NCBI GenBank assembly: GCA_963969495.1
Contig: OZ018329.1
Coordinates: 150,720,502 to 150,784,501, forward strand
DNA: 64,000 nt
Source: Ceratothoa steindachneri
Lineage: Eukaryota > Arthropoda > Malacostraca > Isopoda > Cymothoidae
Reading direction: 5' to 3'
A program made the translations under genes and the position numbers. The notes under the pieces were generated by a model. That model saw nothing but the letters and a program-made list of their open reading frames with translations, did no database searches and was not told the DNA's origin. This document shows positions 11,181 through 20,001 of the stretch, in pieces (within the stretch, counting starts at the first letter, position 1; each line of letters opens with the position of its first letter).

Positions 11181-13114
11181 TAATGTGCCTGCTTAAAACA
11201 AACAGAAAATACACCTGTAAAAAGTGTTTCACCATCAAAGTGCTGAGTTATATTGAGTGGAACAAAGATACAGAAGAAGCACAGCAGGCCATCAGGAGAC
11301 AGGCAGGCAACAAGGAACCAGAGGAAGAACCTGTCACCCAGACACACATAGATGAGCTGCAAAGCCCAAACTGTAACCCAGATAACTTCAAGAGCACAAT
11401 CCAAGAAATAAACGACATAAGTGAATCACTCCCACCGCCAACACCTGACATCATAATTACTGGCGACTTTAACTTTCCTACCATCAAATGGCCACAACGC
11501 AAGATCACTGGAGGTACTCGAGATGACAAATCGCAAATCAAAGAACTACTGCAGCTAAGCAAAAAAAAATTCCTGGATCAACTAATAGAAGTACCTACAC
11601 GAAAGGACAACATCCTAGACCTTTTCATCAACAACCAGGAACTAACCGCCACATACCAGACAGAAAAGACAATCTTCTCAGACCACAACCTCGTCACTCT
11701 ACACACTAATTACAGAAAGACCAGAACTACTGTGATAAAGGAGACCAACCCAATTCAGAAAGATGAATTTCCGCAATGAGACCATAGAGTGGAACAACAT
11801 AATCAGCCACCTCTCCAAAATTAACTGGGATCAAACACTCTCTGGAAAAAGTCCCAATGACCAACTCCACACCATTACCAGTATCCTGACCGAAGCTTGG
11901 GCACCCCACATCCCAATGAGGAAAAGAAGGCTCAGCCACAAAGACATCCCCTGTGACAGAAAAACCCTAATGAGGAAACAAACTGCCCTGAACAAAAAAC
12001 TACTAGCAAACCCAAAGAGGAAGGAAAACATAAATTTAATTGAAGAGATAGAAACAAAACTAAAAAGGTCATATGAAGAACAACAGCTAGCTGATGAAAA
12101 TCAAGCAATTGCCAACATCAAATGTAACCCTAAATACTTCTATGGTTATGCAAAGAAATTCAAAAGGACTAAAAACCAAATTAGCCAACTCCTCACCCAG
12201 AATGAAACCACAACTGACGACCCACAAGAAATGAGCAACACACTCCTGCAACAATATGAAGCAGTCTTCAGAACCAAGTAGACAACCCAAAAAACTTCTT
12301 CAACACAAACTCAGATGCCCAAGCAAGCACACTAGCAGACCTTACCTTCACAGAAAGCGACATAACCAATGCACTCAAGGAACTGAAATCGAACTCTGCT
12401 GCCAGACCCAATGGAATACCAGCCATACTACTACTAAAGTGCCAAGATGTCCTCGTCCGCCCCATCTACTTCCTATGGCGTAACTCCTTGAACACCGGAG
12501 TCATACCCACTTTCTTGAAAAAGCACTTGTCACACCCATTTACAAAGGAGGAGAATTAAATCAACCCCAAAACTACAGACCCATCGCTTTGACCTAGCAC
12601 CTCATCAAAATCTTTGAAAAAGTGGTAAGAAACCAGCTAACAGCCTTCATGGAGAGCAACAATTTAATGAACAACACTCAGCACAGTTTCTGGAAGATAA
12701 GGTCCTGCTTCTCAAAACTGCTAGCTCATTACGACTGGATGCTCCAACAACTTAGCGACTGAAGCAATGTAGACATAGTCTTCCTCGACTTTGCCAAGGC
12801 TTTCAACAAGGTGGACCATGGAATTCTTCTCCACAAAATAAGAAGCCTTAGGGTAAGGGGGAAACTGGGCATATGGCTACACAACTTCTTGACCCACAGA
12901 ACACAACAAGTTGCAGTTGAAGACCAGAAATCAACGGAAAGACCTGTCATCAGCGGAGTTCCACAAGGCTCAGTCCTGGGCCCCCTCCTATTCTTCATAC
13001 TGATGGGAGACATAAACGATGGAATCATTGACTCCTACCTATCTTCCTTTGCCGATAACACAAACATCAGCTGAACAACAAACTCGGAAGATGACCTATA
13101 CCAGCTGCAACAAG

Positions 13115-13370
13115 ACATAAGAACATACGAAAAGAAGGAGACTGCAAAAGACCATTCATGGCCTACACTTGGCAGCTCCTGTTCCAGTCAACACACAAAA
13201 GATTTCTTACCAGAGAAAAGTCATCAACATTGTCACCTTTTACAGGAGTTTGTCAGATCTAATCTACAATATACATAAAATGCATCCAGAGGATTATGTC
13301 CATTCATGCAACCGCAAAATAATCTCCCCACTCCTTAGAAAAATATATACATATGTACATATACAACATG
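13115..13370 (-). mobile_element. LINE-beta 3' UTR insertion in LINE-delta
   Basis: Minus-strand copy of the whole LINE-beta 3' UTR (compare 26,204-26,457): tail CATAAGAACATA, the GGAG/CTGC hairpin, AGATTTCTTACCAGAGAAAAG, GCATCCAGAGGATTATG, and CATATGTACATA at the 5' end. It lies between the LQQDI and NNMTYNQIKFEML parts of the LINE-delta RT thumb. The short frame over it (MAAPVPVNTQK...) is not a gene and recurs with each LINE-beta 3' UTR. Confidence 0.87.
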
Positions 13371-13529
13371 GCACAAACAAACAACATGACCTACAACCAA
13401 ATCAAATTTGAAATGCTAAGATGCAGTACTGGTAACAATGAACACCTAGGCCACCTGCAAACTGAAGGTGGTCTACCAATCACAACAAAACCCCATGTGA
13501 AGTGTTTAGGTGTGCACCTAAGTAACATA

Positions 13530-13632
13530 ATATAACATAACATAATTTCACGGATGACAAAAGCCACAATGGCCTATCAAAGGTCAACCGTATCCATCAA
13601 ATCCCACCCATATAATGCATCCATAGGATGCC
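13530..13632 (-). mobile_element. LINE-alpha 3'-end insertion in LINE-delta
   Basis: Minus-strand LINE-alpha terminus: tail ATAATATAACATAACATAA, the hairpin CGGATGAC...GGTCAACCG (one arm mutated), then CATCAAATCCCACCC and TGCATCCATAGGAT. LINE-delta codons VHLSN lie to the left and ATFQHHIEEITKKAR-like codons to the right, so it split the host reading frame. Confidence 0.85.
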
Positions 13633-14199
13633 ACATTCCAACACCACATCGAGGAAATCACAAAGAAAGCCAGGAAGACAGCAAGGTGGATCCTAAGGGG
13701 TTTTCCCTCATGAGAACAAGACGGAAACCCTGGTGTAGCCGATCCTCGACTACTGCAGCCAGCTTTGGTTCCCCCACAAAAAAGGCTGATGTCCAATCCC
13801 TTGAAGCCGTGCAGCAGGAATTCACGAGAAGGATCCAGGGGGCTGGATATACTCTCAAAAGAGGAGGAGAGAACGGTATATATCCATATACACATGGAAA
13901 ATCTTAGAAAACTTTGTACCAGATCCAACCACCGGCAACACCATGAACCCAAAATGCACAAAGCGAATTGGTCGAATGTGTGAAAGAAAAGCACTGCCCT
14001 CCCATCCTCCAGAAAGAATAAAGACTCTAACCACAGCCAGTCTGGGTCATTACAGCCCCAAAATCTTCAACTGCTTACCAAAAAATGTGAGAAACCTAAC
14101 AAACTGTTCAGTAGAAAAATTCAAAACAGAGCTGGACAAATTCCTGCAAACACTCCCAGATGAGCCGCCAGTACCAGGGTATACCTCACTCTGTAGGGC

Positions 14200-14953
14200 T
14201 GTGGTGGGGCGAATGTGAGTGTGTGTAAAAGGGCCATTCTCCCACCCCTTTTCTCAGTACCCTCTCCCTCCCTCTGTAAGAATGTGTGTGAATGGGAATG
14301 GGTTTGTTTTATATTTGTTTAATTCATGTATAAAATGATTACCATGTTTTTCTTTCTTTAACAAAGCGTTATTCTGGAAAGATAATAGCTAATTTTGAAA
14401 TATCACTATAATAAGATAGTTCTTTGTTTAAATTAACTTTTATCAAAGCGTCATATTCTGGAAAGAGAGAGTGGAAGTGTGGACTGGCAGCAAGAGGGGT
14501 TCTATAGAAGAGTGCTCCACCCAGCCCTGAGAGGAGGGCTTTCGTGTCTCTAACCACCTGAACCGCCATACCTGCCTTCGTTGACAATCCTGCCTCCTTC
14601 TAGTTAACCAACTACCACCCACCTCCAGCAAGTCATAGCGCGTGTCCCCTTTTCGTTCGGTTGTGGTTGTGTTTTTTTGTTTTGTGTAGAATTTATGTAA
14701 ATTGTTGTATCCGCCCGTTATAAGATTCTCGTTTGGTACCGTTATTTTGATTGGGGAATTTAGCCTCATTTTGAAGTGTGCACACTTCCCAAGTAAATAT
14801 AAACTGTAACTATCATTGTATTTTTTTGGTAAGTAAAGGGACTGTATATACAATCCGTTTTATTCTCCCTCGATTTCTCACGTCCGGACAGTGTAGGAAG
14901 CGGGTTGGATCGATTATTGATTGGGATTAGAGATCTATTTTCGGCCCGCTACA
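14200..14953 (+). repeat. 5' LTR of Gypsy-A
   Basis: A 754-bp LTR that starts TGTGGTGGGGCGAATG and ends GGCCCGCTACA. It is nearly identical to the 3' LTR except for about 29 bp: the 3' copy has an extra AAATTTTGTAAATATA-type segment and a 12-bp GCGGACAGTGTA duplication. High identity suggests a fairly recent insertion. A conserved block near the end, GACTGTATATACAATCCG, is an inverted-repeat word shared by all LTR copies here. Confidence 0.93.
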
Positions 14954-14955
14954 TT

Positions 14956-14973
14956 TGGCGCCCGAATAGGGAC
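14956..14973 (+). promoter_or_regulatory. Primer binding site, tRNA-Lys type
   Basis: TGGCGCCCGAATAGGGAC lies two bases after the 5' LTR. It differs by one base from the classical tRNA-Lys PBS (TGGCGCCCGAACAGGGAC). It should prime minus-strand DNA synthesis from tRNA-Lys. Confidence 0.9.
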
Positions 14974-15089
14974 GTGAGACTTCGAAACTGGGAGCGTGAC
15001 TGGATTGGATTGCAGTCCATACCCAATTAGTGTGACAAGTAGTTTGATTGATTTTTCCCTTCTCCTATCTTTTTACTAACTTGGGAACA

Positions 15090-16799
15090 ATGGCTGTAGC
15101 GGAAACGTTGAATGAAGAAGTAGTGCAATTGAGACTGGAGTTGAGAAAGAAAGAAGAGGAGTGTGAAATGTTGCGGGGAATGATGGAGGGAATGGAGAAT
15201 AAAATAAAAGGGATGAATGAAAAGACTGATAAGATGAAGAAGGAAATGGGAGACCGACAGGATCAGACGGACTGACGGATGCAGGACCTGTATAACATGA
15301 TGACAGGGGCTGGATCAGTCCCAGGACCTACAACCCTGACCCCTGCTCCTACTGAAGGGACTCCGCTAAATGGAATGGATGGCAGTAGGGTTGAGTCTAA
15401 AGAAGATACTGTGAGTGGTAGGAAAGGGGGTGAATGGAAGAGAGTGGAAAGTAAGAGAGGAAGTAAGCATGGTTCTAAGGTTAAGGATAGGAAGGCGAGA
15501 GGGAAGAGTGTGGATTCGCTATACTCAGATGAGGGAGAGAGTGACAATATGATTGGAATGAGTGAGACCGAGAGTAGCTCGTCGGAGAGTGAAGTGAATG
15601 TGGGGAAAGGAATTTTGATTAGGGAAGTGCCAAGGATTGATAAGTTTAGATTGCATGGGGGAAAGAGTATGGATGAGTTCTTCGGGGATTTTGAGAGGTA
15701 CTGCAAGCTCAAGTACCCGCAGAACAAGGGTCACTGGGTGAGTGTTCTGGGAGATTGTTTGGATGGGAAAGTGTTGGAGTTCTTGCGAGTGATAACGAGT
15801 GTGGGAGAGCCAAAGTACGATGTAGTGAAGAAGAGATTGATTGGGCAGGTGAAACGAATGAAAGAGAGTGTGAAGTATAAGAGGGTGAATGAATTTGAGA
15901 AGGCTCGAATTGGGAAGAGTGAAAGTGTGAATATGTATGCACATAGGCTTGAGAGTATGGCAAGAACGAGGTATGGTGATGATGATGTAAATGAATGTAA
16001 ACCACTCATGAGGAAGTTTTTGGACACGATCCCGCGAAAGGTGAGTGAATGGCTGAGTGGAAAGAGAAAGGAGAGAGTGAGACTGACAGGTGAACGGTTG
16101 ATGTGGGAGGATGTGTTGGAACTGTTAGAAGATGGACGATTTGATGATGAAAGCGATCTAGAAGAGGATGGATGGTACAGTGTGAATGTTGGGGGTAAGA
16201 AGCCCAGGAGCTTTCATCCACCCCAGCAGTTTGTCAGCTACAGGGATGCCCTGAAGGCTGCACCAGCTGGAGTGATGTCAAACTTCCTGGGCCAACAGAA
16301 TGGATGGGCAAATGGAGGGTGGTCGAATGGAAGGGGGCAGATGAATTTCAAGCGTGGGAACGGATATATGAGAAAGAAACCGAGGTATGTCCCAGCAAAT
16401 GAGAGACCGAATGGTGTGAGAAAGATTGTGGAATGTCGTCGGTGTGGAAGGAAAGGTCATATGTTGGCAGAATGTAGGTGGACATCTGGTGCATGTTTTG
16501 GGTGTGGTAAGAAAGGGCATATGATAAAGGATTGCCAGGAAAGTGTGAAAGAGTGCTTCGAGTGTAAAGAAATAGGCCATTTGAAGAAAGATTGTCCGAG
16601 GTTGAATGGTGGAGCAACTGGTGGGGTAAGTATGAAATATGCATGTGGTAATTGTGGAAAGGCTGGTCATTATGCAAGGATGTGTCGTGACCAGAGGAAT
16701 GTATGTAGCTATTGTGCGATGGAAGGACATTCAAGTGAAAAGTGTTGGATTAGACTGAGAGCGCAAGGTGTGAATGGAAAGTCTGAAGCGGGAAACTGA
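15090..16799 (+). pseudogene. gag: Gypsy-A gag, one internal stop
   Basis: ATG at 15,090 in a good context (GGGAACAATGG) starts a coiled-coil-like N-terminus rich in Glu, Lys and Met. An in-frame TGA at 15,273-15,275 breaks it. The same frame then stays open from 15,276 to the TGA at 16,797-16,799. Capsid-like sequence includes DKFRLHGGKSMDEFFGDFER and ESVNMYAHRLESMARTRYG. Five CX2CX4HX4C knuckles follow at about 16,434-16,755 (CRRCGRKGHMLAEC, CFGCGKKGHMIKDC, CFECKEIGHLKKDC, CGNCGKAGHYARMC, CSYCAMEGHSSEKC). Gag normally packages the RNA. At the TGA position the minus-strand relative (about 4,790) has an Arg codon, so the stop looks like a mutation and not a conserved readthrough site. Confidence 0.9.
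16790..16796 (+). promoter_or_regulatory. Putative -1 ribosomal frameshift site GGGAAAC
   Basis: G GGA AAC sits in the gag frame directly before the gag stop (TGA 16,797-16,799). It fits the X XXY YYZ rule. A -1 slip moves ribosomes into the frame that is open from there through the PR domain (ALIDSGCKAS). The heptamer is a known retroviral -1 site type. I did not test for a downstream pseudoknot. Confidence 0.75.
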
Positions 16800-17047
16800 A
16801 TGGTAAGAGGGTACCTGCTGAAGTATCGTCTGGGTGCATGAGTGTGAGCAATGTGTTGGTAAGTCTGTCTAGTGTGAAAGTGCTGTCTGGTAGGAAGTAT
16901 GAGTGTCTGAGTGTGAAGGTGGAGTTGAATGGAATTGAGTGTTTGGCTTTAATAGATTCTGGATGCAAGGCGAGTTGGTGTATAAAGATGTGTATGACAA
17001 GGTTAGCGAGAAAGCCCTCCTGTCTGAGTGCAAGGGAAGTTTGGTAG
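16796..17047 (+). CDS. pol: Gypsy-A pol start: protease N-terminal half
   Basis: This is the -1 frame relative to gag. It is open across the gag stop and through MSVSNVLVSL to KVELNGIECLALIDSGCKAS, where Asp at 16,955-16,957 is the retropepsin catalytic residue (DSG instead of DTG, followed by Cys). About 20 bases later the matching protein sequence moves to the next frame (LVYKDVYDKV), and this frame runs into a stop at 17,045. Alignment with the second protease-like domain (AQVSLV) indicates that one T is missing near 16,972-16,976, probably a deletion or a sequencing error in a T run. The role in the family is to cleave Gag-Pol. Confidence 0.8.
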   Translation: MNGKRVPAEVSSGCMSVSNVLVSLSSVKVLSGRKYECLSVKVELNGIECLALIDSGCKASWCIKMCMTRLARKPSCLSAREVW

Positions 17048-20001
17048 GTATTGGTAATAGGAGAGTGCCTGTGATTGGAATGATAAGGTCAGCTGTTCGA
17101 ATGCATGGTATGATGATGAATGAATGTGAATTTTCTGTGATTGATAAGGTGAGTAGTGAGTATGGTGTGATTTGGGGCTATGATTTTATGAAAATGAATC
17201 GTATGGTTGTGCATCCTGCGAGTGATCAGATTGAGAGAAAGATTGGTAAAAATGGGGTGTATAAGTTGTATGTAGGGAAAGATGGTAGCGTTTTGAGGAG
17301 TGTGTTTACTGGTATTGAGGTGACTGCTATGGAGAATGTAAGGCTTGTGAAGGGTGAAAGGGTGTCTGTTAGAGTGAGTTGGAGTAAGGATGTTAGTTTG
17401 AATGTGAGTGAGAACACTGTGATATTGGATGGAAAGGATGCGTGTTATAAGGTAAGGCGTGTTGCTTGTGTGTTTGATGGCTTGATGAGAATGAATGATC
17501 CTTTTGTATGTGTGCAGGCAGACCCCAGTGTGAAAGGGCAGGTGAGGGGAATCCAAGTCGGAGATGTACTGGGCCACCTCTCCACTGTCAATGAGGTAGG
17601 TATGGATGATAGTACGGATATCAGGGTGAATGTTGCGAATGAAAAGACATGTGAATGGATGTATAATGAGGTGAAGGACATGGTGAAATTGGATGGATGT
17701 TTGACTGAGTATGAAAGGGAGGATGTGTATCGAATGATATTTGAGCGAAAGGGAGCCCTCAGTAAGGGTGATCTGGATTTCGGGGTTGCAAAGCTCCCGG
17801 AATTCAAGATTGTCCTGAAGGAGGACTCCCCAATCTATCAGCGGCCGAGGCATTTCCCACGTCCGGTTGCTGAAGAGATTGAGGAGCAGTGTTTGGAATT
17901 GGAGCAATTGGGGGTGATTGAGGAGAGTGAGAGTGCATGGAATAGTCCAATTGTACCTGTACGTAAGCCGGATGGAAGATTGCGTCTGTGTGTGGATTAT
18001 CGAAAGGTGAATGAAAGGACTGTGAAAGAAAGGTTTCCGATGTGTGTGGTATCTGAGTGTGTGTATAGTATGCATGGGATGGAGTGGTTTACGAAGCTGG
18101 ATCTGGTACGGGGGTATTACCAGATGCCCATTGCTGAGGAGAGCCAGCCAGTAACTGCCTTCTCTTCCTCAAAGAGGCATTACCAGTTCCGGAACCTCAG
18201 CTTTGGGTTGGCTAATGCTCCCGGAGCCTTCCAGCGGGCAATGAATGTTGTGTTGAGTAAGTTTGCGAGTAAGAATGTGATTGCGTTTATAGATGATATT
18301 TTGATTATGACTGAGACTTTTGAGGAGCATATGAGATTGGTGAATGATGTGTTGAGAACGTTAGAGAGTGTTGGTGTGAAGGTGAAAGTGGCGAAGTGTG
18401 AATGGTTTGCGAAAGAAGTGGAATTCCTTGGGCATATGGTGAGTGAGAATGGATTGGGAAAATCATCGAAGTATGTTGAGAAGGTGCGAATGTTTCCTAA
18501 ACCGGTGACTGCGAAGCAACTGAAGTCATTTTGGGGTTTGATTGAGTTCCAGCGAAAGTTTATACGTGATTGTTCTGGTGTGAGTAAGCCTCTGACTGAG
18601 TGGATGGGCAAGAAAGGTAGTACGGTTGTCAAGTGGAATGATAAGATGAATGAGGCGTATGAGAGACTGAAAGAGGCAGCGGCTGAAGATGTTGAATTGG
18701 CTTACCCAGATTATAGTGTAAATGCTAAAATGCTTGAATTGTATACAGATGCGAGTGGGTATTGTATGGGAGGTTTTCTGATGCAAGAGCAGCGTTTGAA
18801 TGGAGAGAATGTCAGGCGAATAATTGGGTATGTATCCAAGGCTATGAATGTTGCAGAACGAAAGTATTCGACTGTGGAACGAGAGCTGGCTGCGATAAGA
18901 TATTGTTTGAAAGTGTTGCGTCCATTTTTGTATGGTGTGAGGTTTGTGATAAAAACCGATCATCAACCTCTTGTGTATCTGCAGCGTATGAAGTGGGCTG
19001 ATAGTAGGATTGCAAGGACTTTGGAAGATTTGAGTGACTTTGACTATGTGATTGAGTATGTGCCTGGTGAACGGAATGGAGTGGCTGATTTGATGTCAAG
19101 GTATCCTGGTACGAATGATGAAAATGTGTGTGGAGTGAGTGATCCTGAGTATTTGCCGAAAGGAATTATGAATGGAAAAGAGAGTAAGGGTGGTGGTGAT
19201 TCCTTGTTTGAGAGTGTATGGAATGGTTTGCAAGATTTGAAGAGTGATGGAGTAGATGTGAGAGTGCCCGATAGTGTAGATGATTTAAGGAAGGAGGTAA
19301 TGAATGAAGTGTGTAGGAAGCCTGAAAGCATTGGTATGGCAAAGGTGCGGAACTTCATGAAAGAATTGAGAGCGATGTGTATGCAAGGGGTCCCGCCATT
19401 TCAGGAAGTGTTGATTGTAGTGAGTCGTTTGTATGGAGTGATTGTTTATGTGCACTTTGGTGGTGAGAGGCCGATTGTGTACAAGGATGAGAAGATGAAG
19501 GGTTTGAATCCTAATGTGGTACATCTGCAATGTTTGAGCGGTGTGCACTACAATTGGGTAATTGAAAAGTGTTCATATATAAGAGAGAAGAATGATTGTC
19601 TGGATGAAGATGAGTGTGTGTTGAGTGATGATATGGGAGTTAATGACAGTGTGGATATCAGTGCTGATGTTGGTGTGCTTGTTCCTTCTGTGTATTGCGA
19701 ACATGGTGGACCTGATATGATGGAAGTGAGAGTGAAAGTTGGTGAAAGGTTGTTCTGTGGTTTGATTGATACTGGAGCGCAAGTGTCTTTAGTGAATGAG
19801 AATATTCTGAGTAAGTATGAAGAGTTTAGATGTTGCGAGCATAAACCTGTGAAGTTACGGATAAGTGGATTAGGGAATGGCATGATAGTGGCATGGGAAC
19901 AGGTTAGTCTGAAAGTGAGTTTGGGTAATGATGTGAATGTGAAGCATGACTTTGTGATTCTGAAGGTGAGCAAATGCCTTGTTGTTTCTTGCTTGGTGTA
20001 G
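16939..20001 (+). CDS. pol: Gypsy-A pol: PR end, RT, RNase H, OTU-like, second PR-like
   Basis: A 1,020-aa open frame. Residues 15-85 are the rest of the first protease, ending VIWGYDFM. RT covers about 285-500, with D388 (FTKLDLVRGYY) and FIDDILI (D452, D453). RNase H covers about 590-705, with D604 (YTDASG), a Glu in VERELAAI, D674 (KTDHQPL) and ADLMSR. Residues about 748-875 resemble an OTU cysteine protease: GGGDSLFESV where the family has DGNCLF (Ser755 in place of Cys), DDLRKEVMNEV, SRLYGVIVYV and GVHYNWV (His870). Residues about 930-1020 are a second retropepsin-like domain with LIDTGAQVSLV (D944). The frame ends just before its LLGVDFM motif, which lies in the next frame from 19,974. 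A run of three or four A around 19,970-19,974 is the likely site of a one-base loss. Confidence 0.9.
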   Translation: MFGFNRFWMQGELVYKDVYDKVSEKALLSECKGSLVGIGNRRVPVIGMIRSAVRMHGMMMNECEFSVIDKVSSEYGVIWGYDFMKMNRMVVHPASDQIERKIGKNGVYKLYVGKDGSVLRSVFTGIEVTAMENVRLVKGERVSVRVSWSKDVSLNVSENTVILDGKDACYKVRRVACVFDGLMRMNDPFVCVQADPSVKGQVRGIQVGDVLGHLSTVNEVGMDDSTDIRVNVANEKTCEWMYNEVKDMVKLDGCLTEYEREDVYRMIFERKGALSKGDLDFGVAKLPEFKIVLKEDSPIYQRPRHFPRPVAEEIEEQCLELEQLGVIEESESAWNSPIVPVRKPDGRLRLCVDYRKVNERTVKERFPMCVVSECVYSMHGMEWFTKLDLVRGYYQMPIAEESQPVTAFSSSKRHYQFRNLSFGLANAPGAFQRAMNVVLSKFASKNVIAFIDDILIMTETFEEHMRLVNDVLRTLESVGVKVKVAKCEWFAKEVEFLGHMVSENGLGKSSKYVEKVRMFPKPVTAKQLKSFWGLIEFQRKFIRDCSGVSKPLTEWMGKKGSTVVKWNDKMNEAYERLKEAAAEDVELAYPDYSVNAKMLELYTDASGYCMGGFLMQEQRLNGENVRRIIGYVSKAMNVAERKYSTVERELAAIRYCLKVLRPFLYGVRFVIKTDHQPLVYLQRMKWADSRIARTLEDLSDFDYVIEYVPGERNGVADLMSRYPGTNDENVCGVSDPEYLPKGIMNGKESKGGGDSLFESVWNGLQDLKSDGVDVRVPDSVDDLRKEVMNEVCRKPESIGMAKVRNFMKELRAMCMQGVPPFQEVLIVVSRLYGVIVYVHFGGERPIVYKDEKMKGLNPNVVHLQCLSGVHYNWVIEKCSYIREKNDCLDEDECVLSDDMGVNDSVDISADVGVLVPSVYCEHGGPDMMEVRVKVGERLFCGLIDTGAQVSLVNENILSKYEEFRCCEHKPVKLRISGLGNGMIVAWEQVSLKVSLGNDVNVKHDFVILKVSKCLVVSCLV

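Larger units (their letters stand above)
11181..14199 (+). pseudogene. LINE-delta (APE endonuclease plus RT), first part
   Basis: A decayed APE-type LINE. The open frame at 11,183-11,779 holds the endonuclease end (ITGDFNFPTIKWP, ILDLFINNQ, FSDHNLVTLH). The frame at 11,763-12,281 holds the basic linker (KRSYEEQQLADEN, NPKYFYGYAKKFK). RT is split over several frames: NYRPIAL-like at about 12,570, DFAKAFNKVDHGILL at 12,788, SGVPQGSVLGPLLFF, and LSSFADNTNIS, where the active site FADD is FADN. C-terminal parts follow to KFLQTLPDEPPVPGYTSL. It is interrupted by LINE-beta and LINE-alpha 3' ends and, at 14,200, by Gypsy-A. The frame resumes at 22,963. The family acts by target-primed reverse transcription; this copy cannot. 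Confidence 0.87.

Noticed and set aside
16955..17044. Programmed frameshift in PR1
   Set aside because: No slippery heptamer is present, and comparison with PR2 is explained by one missing T. A simple deletion or read error is more likely.
17089..18075. 328-aa minus-strand open frame under pol
   Set aside because: His, Thr and Ser-rich shadow of the GT/GA-biased pol sense strand. No domain. The similar reverse frames under gag, integrase and the Gypsy tail (e.g. 21,329-22,225) are the same effect.
19960..19980. Programmed frameshift or start of a separate integrase ORF at 19,974
   Set aside because: The new frame starts inside the protease motif (LLGVDFM), so the ATG is internal to a domain and not a natural start.
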